Shown piece by piece: positions 19,573 to 27,785 of a stretch of 48,918 nt of DNA. This DNA comes from Azohydromonas lata NBRC 102462 (GTDB taxonomy: Bacteria; Pseudomonadota; Gammaproteobacteria; Burkholderiales; Burkholderiaceae_C): NCBI RefSeq assembly GCF_001571085.1, contig NZ_BCTC01000044.1, forward strand, positions 1 to 48,918. The letters run 5' to 3'. Positions within the stretch are counted from its first letter, which is position 1. Each line of letters begins with the position of its first letter. Position numbers and translations under genes: made by a program. The notes under the pieces were generated by a model. It had not been told where the DNA came from and did not search any database. It worked only from the letters and a program-made list of their open reading frames with translations.

Positions 19573-21027
19573 TCAGTGCACCGTGCACACCATGCACGGG
19601 TCGAAGGATCGCACCACGTGCTGCACCGCCACGGGCGTGGCCTCGCCGGGGCGCACCGGCGTGCCCGCCAGGGCCGCTTCCAGCGCACCCGGCGTGCCCG
19701 CGGCGTCGCGCGGGGAGAAGTTCCAGGAGGTGGGCGCCACGATCTGGTAGCGCGCGATGCGCCCGCGCTCCACGCGCAGCCAGTGCCCCAGGCTGCCGCG
19801 CGCGGCCTCCACCAGGCCCACGCCCACGCCGCCCTCGGGCATCTGCACCGGCTCGTGCCAGGCCTCGCCGGGGCGCAGCGCGCGCAGCCAGTCCTCCATC
19901 AGCGGCACCACGCGCGCAAGCTCCATCAGCCGCGCCAGCACCCGCGTGTACACGCTGCCGCCGCAGCGGCGCACGGCGTCCACCACCAGGGGCTGGTTGG
20001 CGGCGAGCTGCCGCGCCACGGCGCCGCACTCCACCACCTGCCCAGCCAGGCGCGGCGCCTTGTTCCAGGTGTAGGCGCCTGCCTTGTCGGCGTCCGGCAG
20101 CGTCTGGCCGTCGCGCGGGTGCAGCGCACCGCCGCGGTCGTCCAGCCAGGCATGGGTGGCGTCCTCGGTGATGGCGTCCAGGTCCAGCGGCAGCAGCGCG
20201 CGCGCCTCGGCGTCCCACACGCCGCGCGGCACGGTGAGCAGCCCGTCCGGCTGCGGGAAGGCGCCGTAGCTGAGAAAACGCCCCGGCCCCGGCCCCAGCG
20301 TGTCCAGCCCAAGCGCCTCGGCGATGCGCAGGAACAGGCCGAAGTCGCCCCGGTCCCCGGCCTCCAGCCAGGCGCGCAGCGCGGCTTCGCCGGGCAGCGC
20401 CGCCACCTCCTCCAGCGGCGCGCCGAAGAGCGTGGTTTCCAGGAACTGCCGGAACTCCCGCACCTTGGCCAGCAGCCGCAGCCGCTCCGAGGCGTCCACC
20501 GGCCGCGTCACGCCGCCCGGGTGCAGCGCGTGCGTGTGCGGCCACTTGCCCCCCAGCGTGCCCAGCAGCGTGAACCAGCGCTGGCGCGCGGCGATGGCGC
20601 GGCGCCCGTGCTCGCCCGCGTGCGCCTCGAAGCGCCGCAGCGTTTCGGCATGCCAGGGCTGGCGCGCGTACACGGCGCGGGTGAAGTCCGGCATGAAGAA
20701 CAGGTAGAAGTGCGTGAGGTGGTCGGCCAGGTTCTCGGTGGCCAGCATCAGGTTGTGCGCGATCTGCCCGTTGGGCGGCGGCACCGCGCCGCTGAGCGCC
20801 GCCAGCGCCCGCGCCGCGGCCACCGACTGCGACACCGAGCAGATGCCGCACAGCCGCGGGACGATCACCAGCGCGTCCAGCGGGTCGCGCCCCGGGAGCA
20901 TCTGCTCGAAGCCGCGGTACATGGGCGCGTTCACCCACGCGGCCTTCACGGCGCCCTCGCCCAGCTCCAGTTGCACCTCCAGGTCGCCCTCGACGCGGTT
21001 GAAGGGGCCGACGATCAATCTGCTCAT
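19573..21027 (-). CDS. hoxC: Regulatory (H2-sensing) [NiFe] hydrogenase large subunit
   Basis: 484 residues with the four Cys ligands of the NiFe site: RLCGICSVS near residue 60 and DPCMVCTVH at the very end. The protein stops right after the final His, with no C-terminal peptide, so no endopeptidase processing is needed. This is the hallmark of regulatory hydrogenases (HoxC/HupV, group 2b) and contrasts with HupL in this window. With HoxB it senses H2 and passes the signal to HoxJ. Gap to hoxB is 10 bp; to hoxJ 13 bp. Confidence 0.95.
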   Translation of the reverse strand: MSRLIVGPFNRVEGDLEVQLELGEGAVKAAWVNAPMYRGFEQMLPGRDPLDALVIVPRLCGICSVSQSVAAARALAALSGAVPPPNGQIAHNLMLATENLADHLTHFYLFFMPDFTRAVYARQPWHAETLRRFEAHAGEHGRRAIAARQRWFTLLGTLGGKWPHTHALHPGGVTRPVDASERLRLLAKVREFRQFLETTLFGAPLEEVAALPGEAALRAWLEAGDRGDFGLFLRIAEALGLDTLGPGPGRFLSYGAFPQPDGLLTVPRGVWDAEARALLPLDLDAITEDATHAWLDDRGGALHPRDGQTLPDADKAGAYTWNKAPRLAGQVVECGAVARQLAANQPLVVDAVRRCGGSVYTRVLARLMELARVVPLMEDWLRALRPGEAWHEPVQMPEGGVGVGLVEAARGSLGHWLRVERGRIARYQIVAPTSWNFSPRDAAGTPGALEAALAGTPVRPGEATPVAVQHVVRSFDPCMVCTVH

Positions 21028-21037
21028 GCTGCGGGTC

Positions 21038-22048
21038 TCATTTCAGCCGCGTGCGCCGCACGGCCGGCGGCACCACGATGCGGTCGGCCACCGCGTTGTG
21101 CTTCACGCGCTTGGGCGTGGCGCTCTTGGACAGGGAGGCCAGCGCCACGAACCAGGCCTTGGGCATGTCCGTGGGCAGGCCGATGGGGATGCCCGCCACC
21201 TTGGGCGTGACGTGGAAGGGGTGGTGCGGCTCCTGGAAGCCCGGCTCCGTGCAGCTCACGCAGGCGTAGCCGCCGCGCGTGCACGAGCCCTCGCCGTTCC
21301 ACAGCCGCGTGTTGCAGTCGGCATGGGCCTGCGTGCCCTTGCAGCCCATGTGTTCCATCATGCAGCCCAGGTCGCTGGGCTTCTCGGCACTGGCCTTGAA
21401 CTCGTAGTACTCGTTGCGCGTGCAGCCGTGGTGGACGAGCTGGTCGGCGTAGAAGCGCGGGCGGTTGAGCGGGTCCAGCTCGGCGGCCGACAGCAGCCCC
21501 TCGGCCAGCGCCATGAGCGTGTCCAGCACCCAGCCCGGGTGCGTTGGGCAGCCCGCCACGTTGACCACCGGCAGCCCGCTGGCCGAGCGGAACTCCGCGC
21601 CCAGCAGCCCGCCCGCGTGCTCGTCCTCGTACTGCAGCCCGCAGGCCTCGGTGGGGTTGGGGTCGCCGGCCGACACCCCGCCCCAGGCCGCGCAACTGCC
21701 TATGGCCACCACGTGGCGCGCCACGCCGGCCAGGCGGCGCACCCAGGCGATCATGGGCACCTGCGTGCCGGCCAGGTGGTGAAAGCGCCCCGTGCCGTTG
21801 GGCCCGCGCAGCAGCGCCCCTTCCACGCACAGCGCATCCACGCGCACGCGGCCCTCCACGCAGTCGTCCAGCAGCTTGCGCACCTCGTGGCCGCTTTCCA
21901 GCGACAGCGAGGGGTGCCACAGCAGCTTGATGCCCGCGCCGCGCAGCATGGCGTGGAAGTCGGTCGTGTCCGCGCACAGCAGCGACATGCTGCAGCCGCC
22001 GCAGCCGCCGGACTGCAGCCACAGGACGTTGAAGGGTTCGCGGTTCAT
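21038..22048 (-). CDS. hoxB: Regulatory (H2-sensing) [NiFe] hydrogenase small subunit
   Basis: 336 residues carrying three FeS clusters. The N-terminal proximal-cluster motif is the standard GGCGGCSMS, without the extra cysteine found in the oxygen-tolerant HupS. Other ligands are in AIGSCAAWGG, NVAGCPTHPGW and the C-terminal Cys-rich block HHGCTRNEYYEF...GCMMEHMGCKG...CNTRLWNGEGSCTRGGYACVSC. There is no Tat signal, so it stays in the cytoplasm, as expected of HoxB/HupU. The start at 22048 overlaps the hoxA stop by 4 bp (ATGA). It also retains a C-terminal extension (to ...VRRTRLK), which in Cupriavidus is needed for kinase docking. Confidence 0.95.
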   Translation of the reverse strand: MNREPFNVLWLQSGGCGGCSMSLLCADTTDFHAMLRGAGIKLLWHPSLSLESGHEVRKLLDDCVEGRVRVDALCVEGALLRGPNGTGRFHHLAGTQVPMIAWVRRLAGVARHVVAIGSCAAWGGVSAGDPNPTEACGLQYEDEHAGGLLGAEFRSASGLPVVNVAGCPTHPGWVLDTLMALAEGLLSAAELDPLNRPRFYADQLVHHGCTRNEYYEFKASAEKPSDLGCMMEHMGCKGTQAHADCNTRLWNGEGSCTRGGYACVSCTEPGFQEPHHPFHVTPKVAGIPIGLPTDMPKAWFVALASLSKSATPKRVKHNAVADRIVVPPAVRRTRLK

Positions 22049-23517
22049 GATTTGTCCTCCAGCCCGTAGCGCAGCAGCTTGGCCCGCAGGCCCACGCGGG
22101 AGAGGCCCAGCTCCCGCGCCGCGTGTGTCTTGTTCCAGCGCAGCCGCAGCATCACCTCGCGCAGCAGCATGGCTTCCACCGCCTCCAGGCGCTGCGCCAG
22201 CGTGCCGGAGGCTGGCAGCGCCACGCCGTTGCCGCCATGGCCCTTGCCCGCCGCCGTGCTCACGCCGGCCTGGCCGTGCAGCACCTTGAGCGAGAAGTGG
22301 CGCGCGGGCACCACCTCGCCGTCGCTCAGCGCCGCGGCGCGGCGTATCTCGTTGCGCAGCTCGCGGATGTTGCCCGGCCAGGGGTAGCCCATGAGCACCG
22401 GCGTGGCATCGTCGGCAAACGACAGGCCCTGGCGGCCCAGCTCCAGGCCGACGTCGTGCAGCAGCCGCCGCGCGATGGGCGGGATGTCGGCCACGCGCTC
22501 GCGCAGCGCCGGCATGCACAGCGTCACGCCGGCGACGCGGTAGTACAGGTCTTCGCGGAAGCGCCCGGCGCGCACCTCGGCCTCCAGGTCGCGGTGCGTG
22601 GCGGCCACCACGCGCACGTCCACCGGCACCGGCGTGGCCGAGCCCACGGGCCGCACCTCGCCCTCCTGCAGCACGCGCAGCAGCTTCACCTGGAAGGCCG
22701 GCGAGGTGTCGCCTATCTCGTCCAGGAAGATCGTCCCGCCGTGCGCGCGCTGGAAGAGGCCGGGGTGGTCGTCGTAGGCGCCGGTGAAGGCGCCGCGCTT
22801 GTGGCCGAAGAGCTCGCTTTCCAGCAGCGTGTCGGCGATGGCGGCGCAGTTCTCCATGACGAAGGGCGCGGCCGCGCGCGGGCTGGCGTAGTGGATGGCG
22901 CGGGCCAGCAGCTCCTTGCCGGTGCCCGACTCGCCCAGCACCAGCACCGGCAGGTCGTAGCGCGCCATGCGCTCGGCCATGGCGCAGATGCCGTCCAGCG
23001 GGCTGCCCGGGGCGCGCTCTATGCGGTCGAAGTCGAACACCGCGCGCGCCTTGGCCAGCGCCTCGCTGCGGCGCTGGCGCAGCACGGGCGTGGCGGTGCG
23101 CATGTCCACGTCCAGCCGCTGCAGGCTGCGCTGCAGCGTGCGCGTCTCCACGGCGGCGCGCACGGTGGCCAGCAGCGCGTCCGGCACCCAGGGCTTGAGC
23201 ACGTACTGGTGGATGCCCGCCTCGTTGAGGCCGGTGATGATGTCCTCGCTGTCGGTGTAGCCGCTGACGATGATGCGCACCGACTCCGGCCAGCGCTGGC
23301 GCGCCTCCTTGAGGAAGTCCACGCCGCTGAGGCCGGGCATGCGCTGGTCGCACAGGATCACGTCCACGTCGTGGCGCTCCATCTGCGCGCGGGCGTCCTC
23401 GGCGTGTGGTGCTTCGAGGATGCGGAACTCCTCGTCCAGCGTGCGCCGCATCGCTTCGCGCGAGCGCGCCTCGTCATCGACGACGAGCACCACGGGCAGC
23501 AGGTCAGGAAGGTTCAT
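22045..23517 (-). CDS. hoxA: Sigma-54-dependent response regulator, hydrogenase activator
   Basis: 490 residues, NtrC family. Receiver domain about 8-125 with phosphate acceptor D57 (VILCDQRMPGLSG) and Lys in LKPW. AAA+ domain with Walker A GESGTGKE, the sigma-54 contact loop GAFTGA and Walker B GGTIFLDEIGD. A Fis-type HTH at the C-terminus (THAARELGLSRVGLRAKLLRYGL). It should activate sigma-54 promoters of the hydrogenase genes; in Cupriavidus HoxA is active when not phosphorylated. Start MNLPDLLPVV at 23517; the frame extends further upstream but without family resemblance. First gene of the hoxABCJ operon. Confidence 0.94.
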   Translation of the reverse strand: MNLPDLLPVVLVVDDEARSREAMRRTLDEEFRILEAPHAEDARAQMERHDVDVILCDQRMPGLSGVDFLKEARQRWPESVRIIVSGYTDSEDIITGLNEAGIHQYVLKPWVPDALLATVRAAVETRTLQRSLQRLDVDMRTATPVLRQRRSEALAKARAVFDFDRIERAPGSPLDGICAMAERMARYDLPVLVLGESGTGKELLARAIHYASPRAAAPFVMENCAAIADTLLESELFGHKRGAFTGAYDDHPGLFQRAHGGTIFLDEIGDTSPAFQVKLLRVLQEGEVRPVGSATPVPVDVRVVAATHRDLEAEVRAGRFREDLYYRVAGVTLCMPALRERVADIPPIARRLLHDVGLELGRQGLSFADDATPVLMGYPWPGNIRELRNEIRRAAALSDGEVVPARHFSLKVLHGQAGVSTAAGKGHGGNGVALPASGTLAQRLEAVEAMLLREVMLRLRWNKTHAARELGLSRVGLRAKLLRYGLEDKS

Positions 23518-23666
23518 GGCGTTTTCACTGCTGGGCTGACGCAGGCGAAGCGGGGGATTTTCCCCCGGCAAGTGTTGGCGGCATGAAGGGGGCGGGCGGT
23601 GGGCAGAAATTCGTGACGGCTGCACGAAGTTGCTTGGGCGAGGTGCCAGGGTGGGTGCGAGGCTTG

Positions 23667-23713
23667 GCCGCCAGCCGCCAGCCGCCAGCCGCCAGCCGCC
23701 AGCCGCCAGCCGC
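23667..23713. repeat. GCCGCCA heptamer tandem repeat, six copies plus a partial
   Basis: Six perfect copies of GCCGCCA followed by GCCGC, in non-coding DNA directly beside the inverted-repeat element. Copy number at such heptamers is prone to change by slippage. Confidence 0.92.
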
Positions 23714-23731
23714 TCCGTTGCCCCACTGCTT

Positions 23732-23767
23732 CGTCATTCCCGCGAAGGCGGGAATCCAGGCGGCCCC
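23732..23767 (+). repeat. 36-bp inverted repeat, left copy (dRS3-like core)
   Basis: Starts CGTCATTCCCGCGAAGGCGG. It contains the internal dyad ATTCCC-N8-GGGAAT, the same form as the dRS3/REP-like palindromes found in many proteobacteria. Its exact reverse complement is at 23846-23881. Confidence 0.9.
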
Positions 23768-23845
23768 CAAGTCGGCCGCAAGCTCACAGGCGGGCGTACC
23801 CAGGTGCCATCCCCGGCATTCCTGCGTGTCTCTGCGCTCCGGCGT

Positions 23846-23881
23846 GGGGCCGCCTGGATTCCCGCCTTCGCGGGAATGACG
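23846..23881 (-). repeat. 36-bp inverted repeat, right copy
   Basis: Exact reverse complement of 23732-23767, 78 bp away. The two copies delimit a 150-bp unit with no open frame of its own, which looks like a small non-autonomous (MITE- or BIME-like) element. Confidence 0.9.
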
Positions 23882-23994
23882 AACAAGGGTGCGAAGCGGC
23901 CTGGCTTACGGGATGCGAACAGCACCCTTTGCGAACGGCACCTCATGCCAACGGCACTTCCTGCCAGCGGCATCTGCGACGCCAAGCCCATCCC

Positions 23995-25059
23995 TCAACA
24001 AATCCGCGGCAACTGCTCCCCGCTGAGCCAGTCCACCACGCGGCGCCCGCCCAGCCGGGTCGCCATCTGCACGAAGCGGTGCGGGTCTTCGGTGACGGTG
24101 CCTATGCGCGCCGCCCCCGCGCCGCGCGGATGCGCGCGCATCGCCGCCAGCACCGCGTCCGCCACGTCAGGCGCGCAGATGCACACCAGCTTGCCTTCGT
24201 TGGCCACGTACAGCGGGTCCAGCCCAAGCAGCTCGCAGGCCGCGTCCACCTGCGGCAGCACGGGGATGTCGGCCTCCTGCAGCAGCATGCCCACGCCGGA
24301 CTGGCGCGCGATCTCGTTGAGCGTGGTCGCCAGCCCGCCGCGCGTGGGGTCGCGCAGCACGTGCAGGTCGCCCTCGCGCCCCGGCAGCGCCGCCAGCAGG
24401 GCGGCGACCAGCCCGTTGAGCGCGGCGGTGTCGGAGACGATGGCCGTCTCGAACGCCAGCGACTCGCGCTGCGACAGCACCGCCACGCCGTGCTCGCCCA
24501 CCGTCCCGGACACCAGCACCACGTCCCCCGGCCGCGCGTTGGCGCCGCACGTGTCCACCCCCGGCGCCGCCACGCCCACGCCCGTGGTGGAGATGAAGAC
24601 GCCGTCGCCCTTGCCCTGCTCCACCACCTTGGTGTCGCCGGTGACGATGGCCACGCCCGCCTCGCGCGCGGCCGCGCCCATGGAGTCGGCAATGCGCTTC
24701 AAGTCCGCCAGCGGAAAGCCTTCTTCCAGGATGAAGCTGGCCGTCAGGTACAGCGGCGTCGCGCCGTTCATGGCCACGTCGTTCACGGTGCCGTGCACGC
24801 TCAAGCACCCGATGTCGCCGCCGGGGAAGAACAGCGGCGAGATGACGTGCGCGTCCGTGGCCACCACCAGGCGGCCGGCCGCGGGCAGCGGCAGCGCCGC
24901 GCCGTCGTGGCCCTGGCGCAGGAAGGGGTTGTCGAAGGCCGGGAGAAAAATCTCCTCGATCAGTTGCGTGGAGGCCCGCCCGCCGGCGCCATGGTTCATG
25001 TCCACGCGCCCGGTTTTCACGTTGAGCGGGCGGACGTAGTCCTTCTTGATCGTGCTCAT
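23995..25059 (-). CDS. hypE: Hydrogenase maturation protein HypE (cyanide ligand synthesis)
   Basis: 354 residues of the PurM/ThiL fold. The ATP-binding N-terminal part includes MNHGAGGRAS, VVATDAHVISPLFFPGGDIG and VNDVAMNGATPLY. The protein ends in the diagnostic PRIC, whose terminal Cys is carbamoylated by HypF and dehydrated to a thiocyanate, the source of the CN ligands. Normal length and intact motifs. Start MSTIKKDYVRP at 25059, 29 bp after hypD. Last gene of the hup-hyp run. Confidence 0.96.
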   Translation of the reverse strand: MSTIKKDYVRPLNVKTGRVDMNHGAGGRASTQLIEEIFLPAFDNPFLRQGHDGAALPLPAAGRLVVATDAHVISPLFFPGGDIGCLSVHGTVNDVAMNGATPLYLTASFILEEGFPLADLKRIADSMGAAAREAGVAIVTGDTKVVEQGKGDGVFISTTGVGVAAPGVDTCGANARPGDVVLVSGTVGEHGVAVLSQRESLAFETAIVSDTAALNGLVAALLAALPGREGDLHVLRDPTRGGLATTLNEIARQSGVGMLLQEADIPVLPQVDAACELLGLDPLYVANEGKLVCICAPDVADAVLAAMRAHPRGAGAARIGTVTEDPHRFVQMATRLGGRRVVDWLSGEQLPRIC

Positions 25060-25088
25060 GACGGCTTGCAGCTTGTTCTTGTGAAACG

Positions 25089-26246
25089 TCAGGCGGCCAC
25101 GACCGGGATGTCCCGGAAGCGCCCATACGAGTAATGCGCCGCGCACGCGCCTTCGGAGGACACCATGCACGACCCCATCGGGCTCTCCGGCGTGCACACC
25201 GTGCCGAAGAGCTTGCAGTCGGTGGGCCGCTTCACGCCACGCAGGATCTCGCCGCAGGCGCACTGCTTGTGGTCGGCCACGGCACGGTAGGTCAGGCCAA
25301 AGCGCGCCTCGGCGTCGAAGCGCTCGAAAGCCGGCTTGATCTTCAAGGCGCTCATCGGCACCTCGCCCAAGCCGCGCCACTCGAAGCTCTCGCGCAGCTC
25401 GAACACCTCGGCCACCACGGCCTGCGCCGCGGCGTTGCCCTGGCGCGTGACGGCGCGGCTGAACTCGTTTTCCACCTCGGCGCGGCCCTCGTTGACCTGG
25501 TGCACCAGCATCAGCACGGCCTGCATCACGTCCAGCGGCTCGAAGCCGGCGATCACCACGGGCTTGCGGTAGTCGCGCGCGAAACCTTCATACGGCGCCG
25601 AGCCGATGACGATGCTCACGTGCGCCGGGCCCACGAAGCCGTCCAGCGGCACGGTGCGCCAGTCCTTGACTTCCGGCGAGTTCAGGATGTGCGTGATCGC
25701 CGCGGGCGTGAGCACGTGGCAGCACAGCACGCTGAAGTTGGGCAGGTCCTCCTGGGCCGCCTGGCGTATGGCCAGCGCGGTGGGCGGCGTGGTCGTCTCG
25801 AAGCCGATGGCCAGGAACACCACCTCGCGCGCCGGGTTGGCGCGCGCCACCTGCAGCGCGTCGGCGGCGGAATAGACCATGCGGATGTCGCCGCCGCGCG
25901 CCTTGGCGCGCATGAGCGACAGCGGCTCGCCCGCGGCCGCGCCGGGCGAGGCCGGCACGCGCATGGTGTCGCCATAGGTGCAGACGATGGCGCCGCGCTC
26001 CAGCGCCAGCTGGATGGCCAGGTCGATGCGCCCAATGGGCAGCACGCACACCGGGCAGCCCGGGCCGTGGACCATGCGCACGTTGGGCGGCAGCAGCTCC
26101 GTCACGCCGTAGCGCGAGATGGCGTGCGTGTGCCCGCCGCAGAACTCCATGAAGGCGTAGCTGCGCTGCGGGTCGGCCTCGGCGGCCAGGCGGGCGGCGA
26201 TCTTCTGCGCGATGGCGCCGTCGCGGAACTCGTCGATGTACTTCAT
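25089..26246 (-). CDS. hypD: Hydrogenase maturation protein HypD (Fe-CN/CO scaffold)
   Basis: 385 residues. All conserved blocks are visible: MEFCGGHTHAI with the Fe-binding Cys, HGPGCPVCVLP, AIGFETTTPPTA, and the 4Fe-4S region with CACGEILRG, DCKLFGTVCTPESPMGSCMVSSEGACAAHY. HypD, with HypC, holds the iron while CN and CO are attached. Start MKYIDEFRDG at 26246, 11 bp after hypC. Length and motifs are normal. Confidence 0.97.
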   Translation of the reverse strand: MKYIDEFRDGAIAQKIAARLAAEADPQRSYAFMEFCGGHTHAISRYGVTELLPPNVRMVHGPGCPVCVLPIGRIDLAIQLALERGAIVCTYGDTMRVPASPGAAAGEPLSLMRAKARGGDIRMVYSAADALQVARANPAREVVFLAIGFETTTPPTALAIRQAAQEDLPNFSVLCCHVLTPAAITHILNSPEVKDWRTVPLDGFVGPAHVSIVIGSAPYEGFARDYRKPVVIAGFEPLDVMQAVLMLVHQVNEGRAEVENEFSRAVTRQGNAAAQAVVAEVFELRESFEWRGLGEVPMSALKIKPAFERFDAEARFGLTYRAVADHKQCACGEILRGVKRPTDCKLFGTVCTPESPMGSCMVSSEGACAAHYSYGRFRDIPVVAA

Positions 26247-26257
26247 GGCGGTGCGGC

Positions 26258-26530
26258 TCAGGCGCCGGTGGTGGAAGTGGGCGCGGCCACGGCGGCGGCG
26301 TCCGCCGCGTCCAGTGCGGCCAGCTCGCCGAACAGGGCCAGGGTGCGCTCGGCCTCCTCGGGATCGATCATCCCTATGGCGTGGCCGACGTGGACGATCA
26401 CGTAGTCGCCCTCCCGGGCGTGTGGCACCAGGGCGATGGAAATGCGCTTGCGCACGCCGCCGAGGTCCACCACGGCGTCCGTGTCGCCCTCGGTCAGGCT
26501 GACCACGCGGGCCGGTAAAGCTAGGCACAT
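26258..26530 (-). CDS. hypC: Hydrogenase maturation chaperone HypC
   Basis: 90 residues beginning MCLALPARVVS, with the essential N-terminal Cys2 that binds the Fe(CN)2CO unit. The OB-like core is DAVVDLGGVRKRISIALVPHAREGDYVIVHVGHAIG, followed by IDPEEAERTLALF. HypC passes the iron centre from HypD to the HupL precursor. The gene starts 10 bp inside the end of hypF. A second family member, HupF, is at 32564-32899. Confidence 0.96.
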   Translation of the reverse strand: MCLALPARVVSLTEGDTDAVVDLGGVRKRISIALVPHAREGDYVIVHVGHAIGMIDPEEAERTLALFGELAALDAADAAAVAAPTSTTGA

Positions 26531-27765
26531 GGGGAAGTCTCCGTCGGGGGTTGGCGGTGGTCGGGGTTGTCGTTGGATGAAGCTGCGGCCGCAGCGCAGG
26601 GGGCGTCCCGGGCGTCCTCGCCCCCGCCCTCCTCCTCGGCCAGCCGCAGCGCGGCGGCCCAGGCCTGGCCCAGGGCCAGGCCGGCGTCGCCGCAGCTCAC
26701 GAGCTGCGGGCGCAGCACGGGCAGCCGCATGGCGTCCAGCGCGAGCTGCAGCCGCGTGCTCATCGCGCGGTTGAAGAAGCAGCCGCCGCCCAGCGCCACC
26801 TGCGCGGCGCCGTGGTCGCGCGCGGCCTGCCAGGCCCAGCCGGCCATGGCGTCGGCCAGCTGCACGTGGAACAGCGCGGCGGCCTCGCCGGTCTGCCCCG
26901 CGTCGCCCAGGGCGGACACGCACTCCAGCAGCGGCAGCAGCGACAGCGTGCCGTCCGGCAGCACCTCGGTGAGCGGGATGTGGGCCAGCGTCTCCACCAG
27001 CGCGGGCTGCGTGGCCATGGTCTGCGCGGCCAGCCGCTCCAGCGCGATGGCGGCCTCGGCCTCCGCGGCCTGGCGCACCGACAGGCCCAGCAGCCCCGCC
27101 GCCGCGTCGAACCAGCGCCCGGCGCTGGTGGACTCCGGGCAGTTCAGGTGCCGCGCCAGCATGGCCGCCACCATGCGCGCCGCGCCCTCGCCCACGGCCG
27201 TGCCCAGCCGCGCCGGGATGTCCGGCCCGCGCCCAAGCGCGTGCAGCACCGCGGCGGCCAGCCGCCAGGGCTCGCGCGCGGCCGCGTCGCCGCCGGGCAG
27301 CGCCAGCGGCTGCAGGTGGCCCAGGCGGCGCCATTGCGCGCCCCGCACCCACAGCAGCTCGCCGCCCCAGGGCAGGCCGTCGGTGCCCAGGCCCACGCCG
27401 TCCAGTGCCAGGCCCACCAGCGCACCGGTGATGCCCTGCTCGGCCTGCACCACGGCGATGTGCGCGTGGTGGTGCTGCACGGCCAGCGCCGGCACGCCCA
27501 GGCGCGCGGCCAGGGCCTGCGCCAGCCGCGTGCTGTGGAAGTCGGGGTGCAGGTCGTGCGCCACGGCGTCCACGGGCCCAAGCGCCAGCAGCCGCTGCAC
27601 CGAGTCCTCCAGCGCCGTGCAGGCCGCCGGGTCGTCCAGGTCGCCGTGGACGGGGCTCAGCAGCACCTGCGTGCCGTCCACGCGGCAGGCGGCGTTCTTG
27701 AGCCAGGCGCCCACGGCCAGCACCCGGCGCGGCGCGGGCAGCGGCAGCCTCAGCTCGGTGTCCAT
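26521..27765 (-). CDS. hypF: Short HypF: carbamoyltransferase (Kae1-like) part only
   Basis: 414 residues, about half the usual HypF length (around 750). What is present is the C-terminal Kae1-like carbamoyltransferase domain: VQHHHAHIAVVQAEQ (metal-binding His cluster), LALDGVGLGTDGLPWGGELL, and ALGGGCFFNRAMSTRLQ near the C-terminus. The N-terminal acylphosphatase, zinc-finger and YrdC domains are absent; the preceding gene is complete and no remnant is seen. A short HypF1 is known in Cupriavidus necator, so this may be a functional variant. Carbamoyl-AMP would then have to be formed elsewhere. Start MDTELRLPLP at 27765; overlaps hypC by 10 bp. Confidence 0.9.
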   Translation of the reverse strand: MDTELRLPLPAPRRVLAVGAWLKNAACRVDGTQVLLSPVHGDLDDPAACTALEDSVQRLLALGPVDAVAHDLHPDFHSTRLAQALAARLGVPALAVQHHHAHIAVVQAEQGITGALVGLALDGVGLGTDGLPWGGELLWVRGAQWRRLGHLQPLALPGGDAAAREPWRLAAAVLHALGRGPDIPARLGTAVGEGAARMVAAMLARHLNCPESTSAGRWFDAAAGLLGLSVRQAAEAEAAIALERLAAQTMATQPALVETLAHIPLTEVLPDGTLSLLPLLECVSALGDAGQTGEAAALFHVQLADAMAGWAWQAARDHGAAQVALGGGCFFNRAMSTRLQLALDAMRLPVLRPQLVSCGDAGLALGQAWAAALRLAEEEGGGEDARDAPCAAAAASSNDNPDHRQPPTETSPCA

Positions 27766-27785
27766 GGCGGGGGCGGGGCGCGGGC

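Larger units (their letters stand above)
23518..23994. other. 477-bp spacer between hypE and hoxA with repeats
   Basis: No gene is supported here. The spacer separates the hup-hyp run from hoxABCJ and should hold the hoxA promoter. It contains a heptamer tandem repeat (23667-23713) and a pair of perfect 36-bp inverted repeats (23732-23767 and 23846-23881), listed separately. Short frames crossing it read through the repeats and have no coding character. Confidence 0.7.

Noticed and set aside
23514-23991. Small frames across the hypE-hoxA spacer
   Set aside because: They are produced by the heptamer array and the inverted repeats and encode only repeat-derived peptides.
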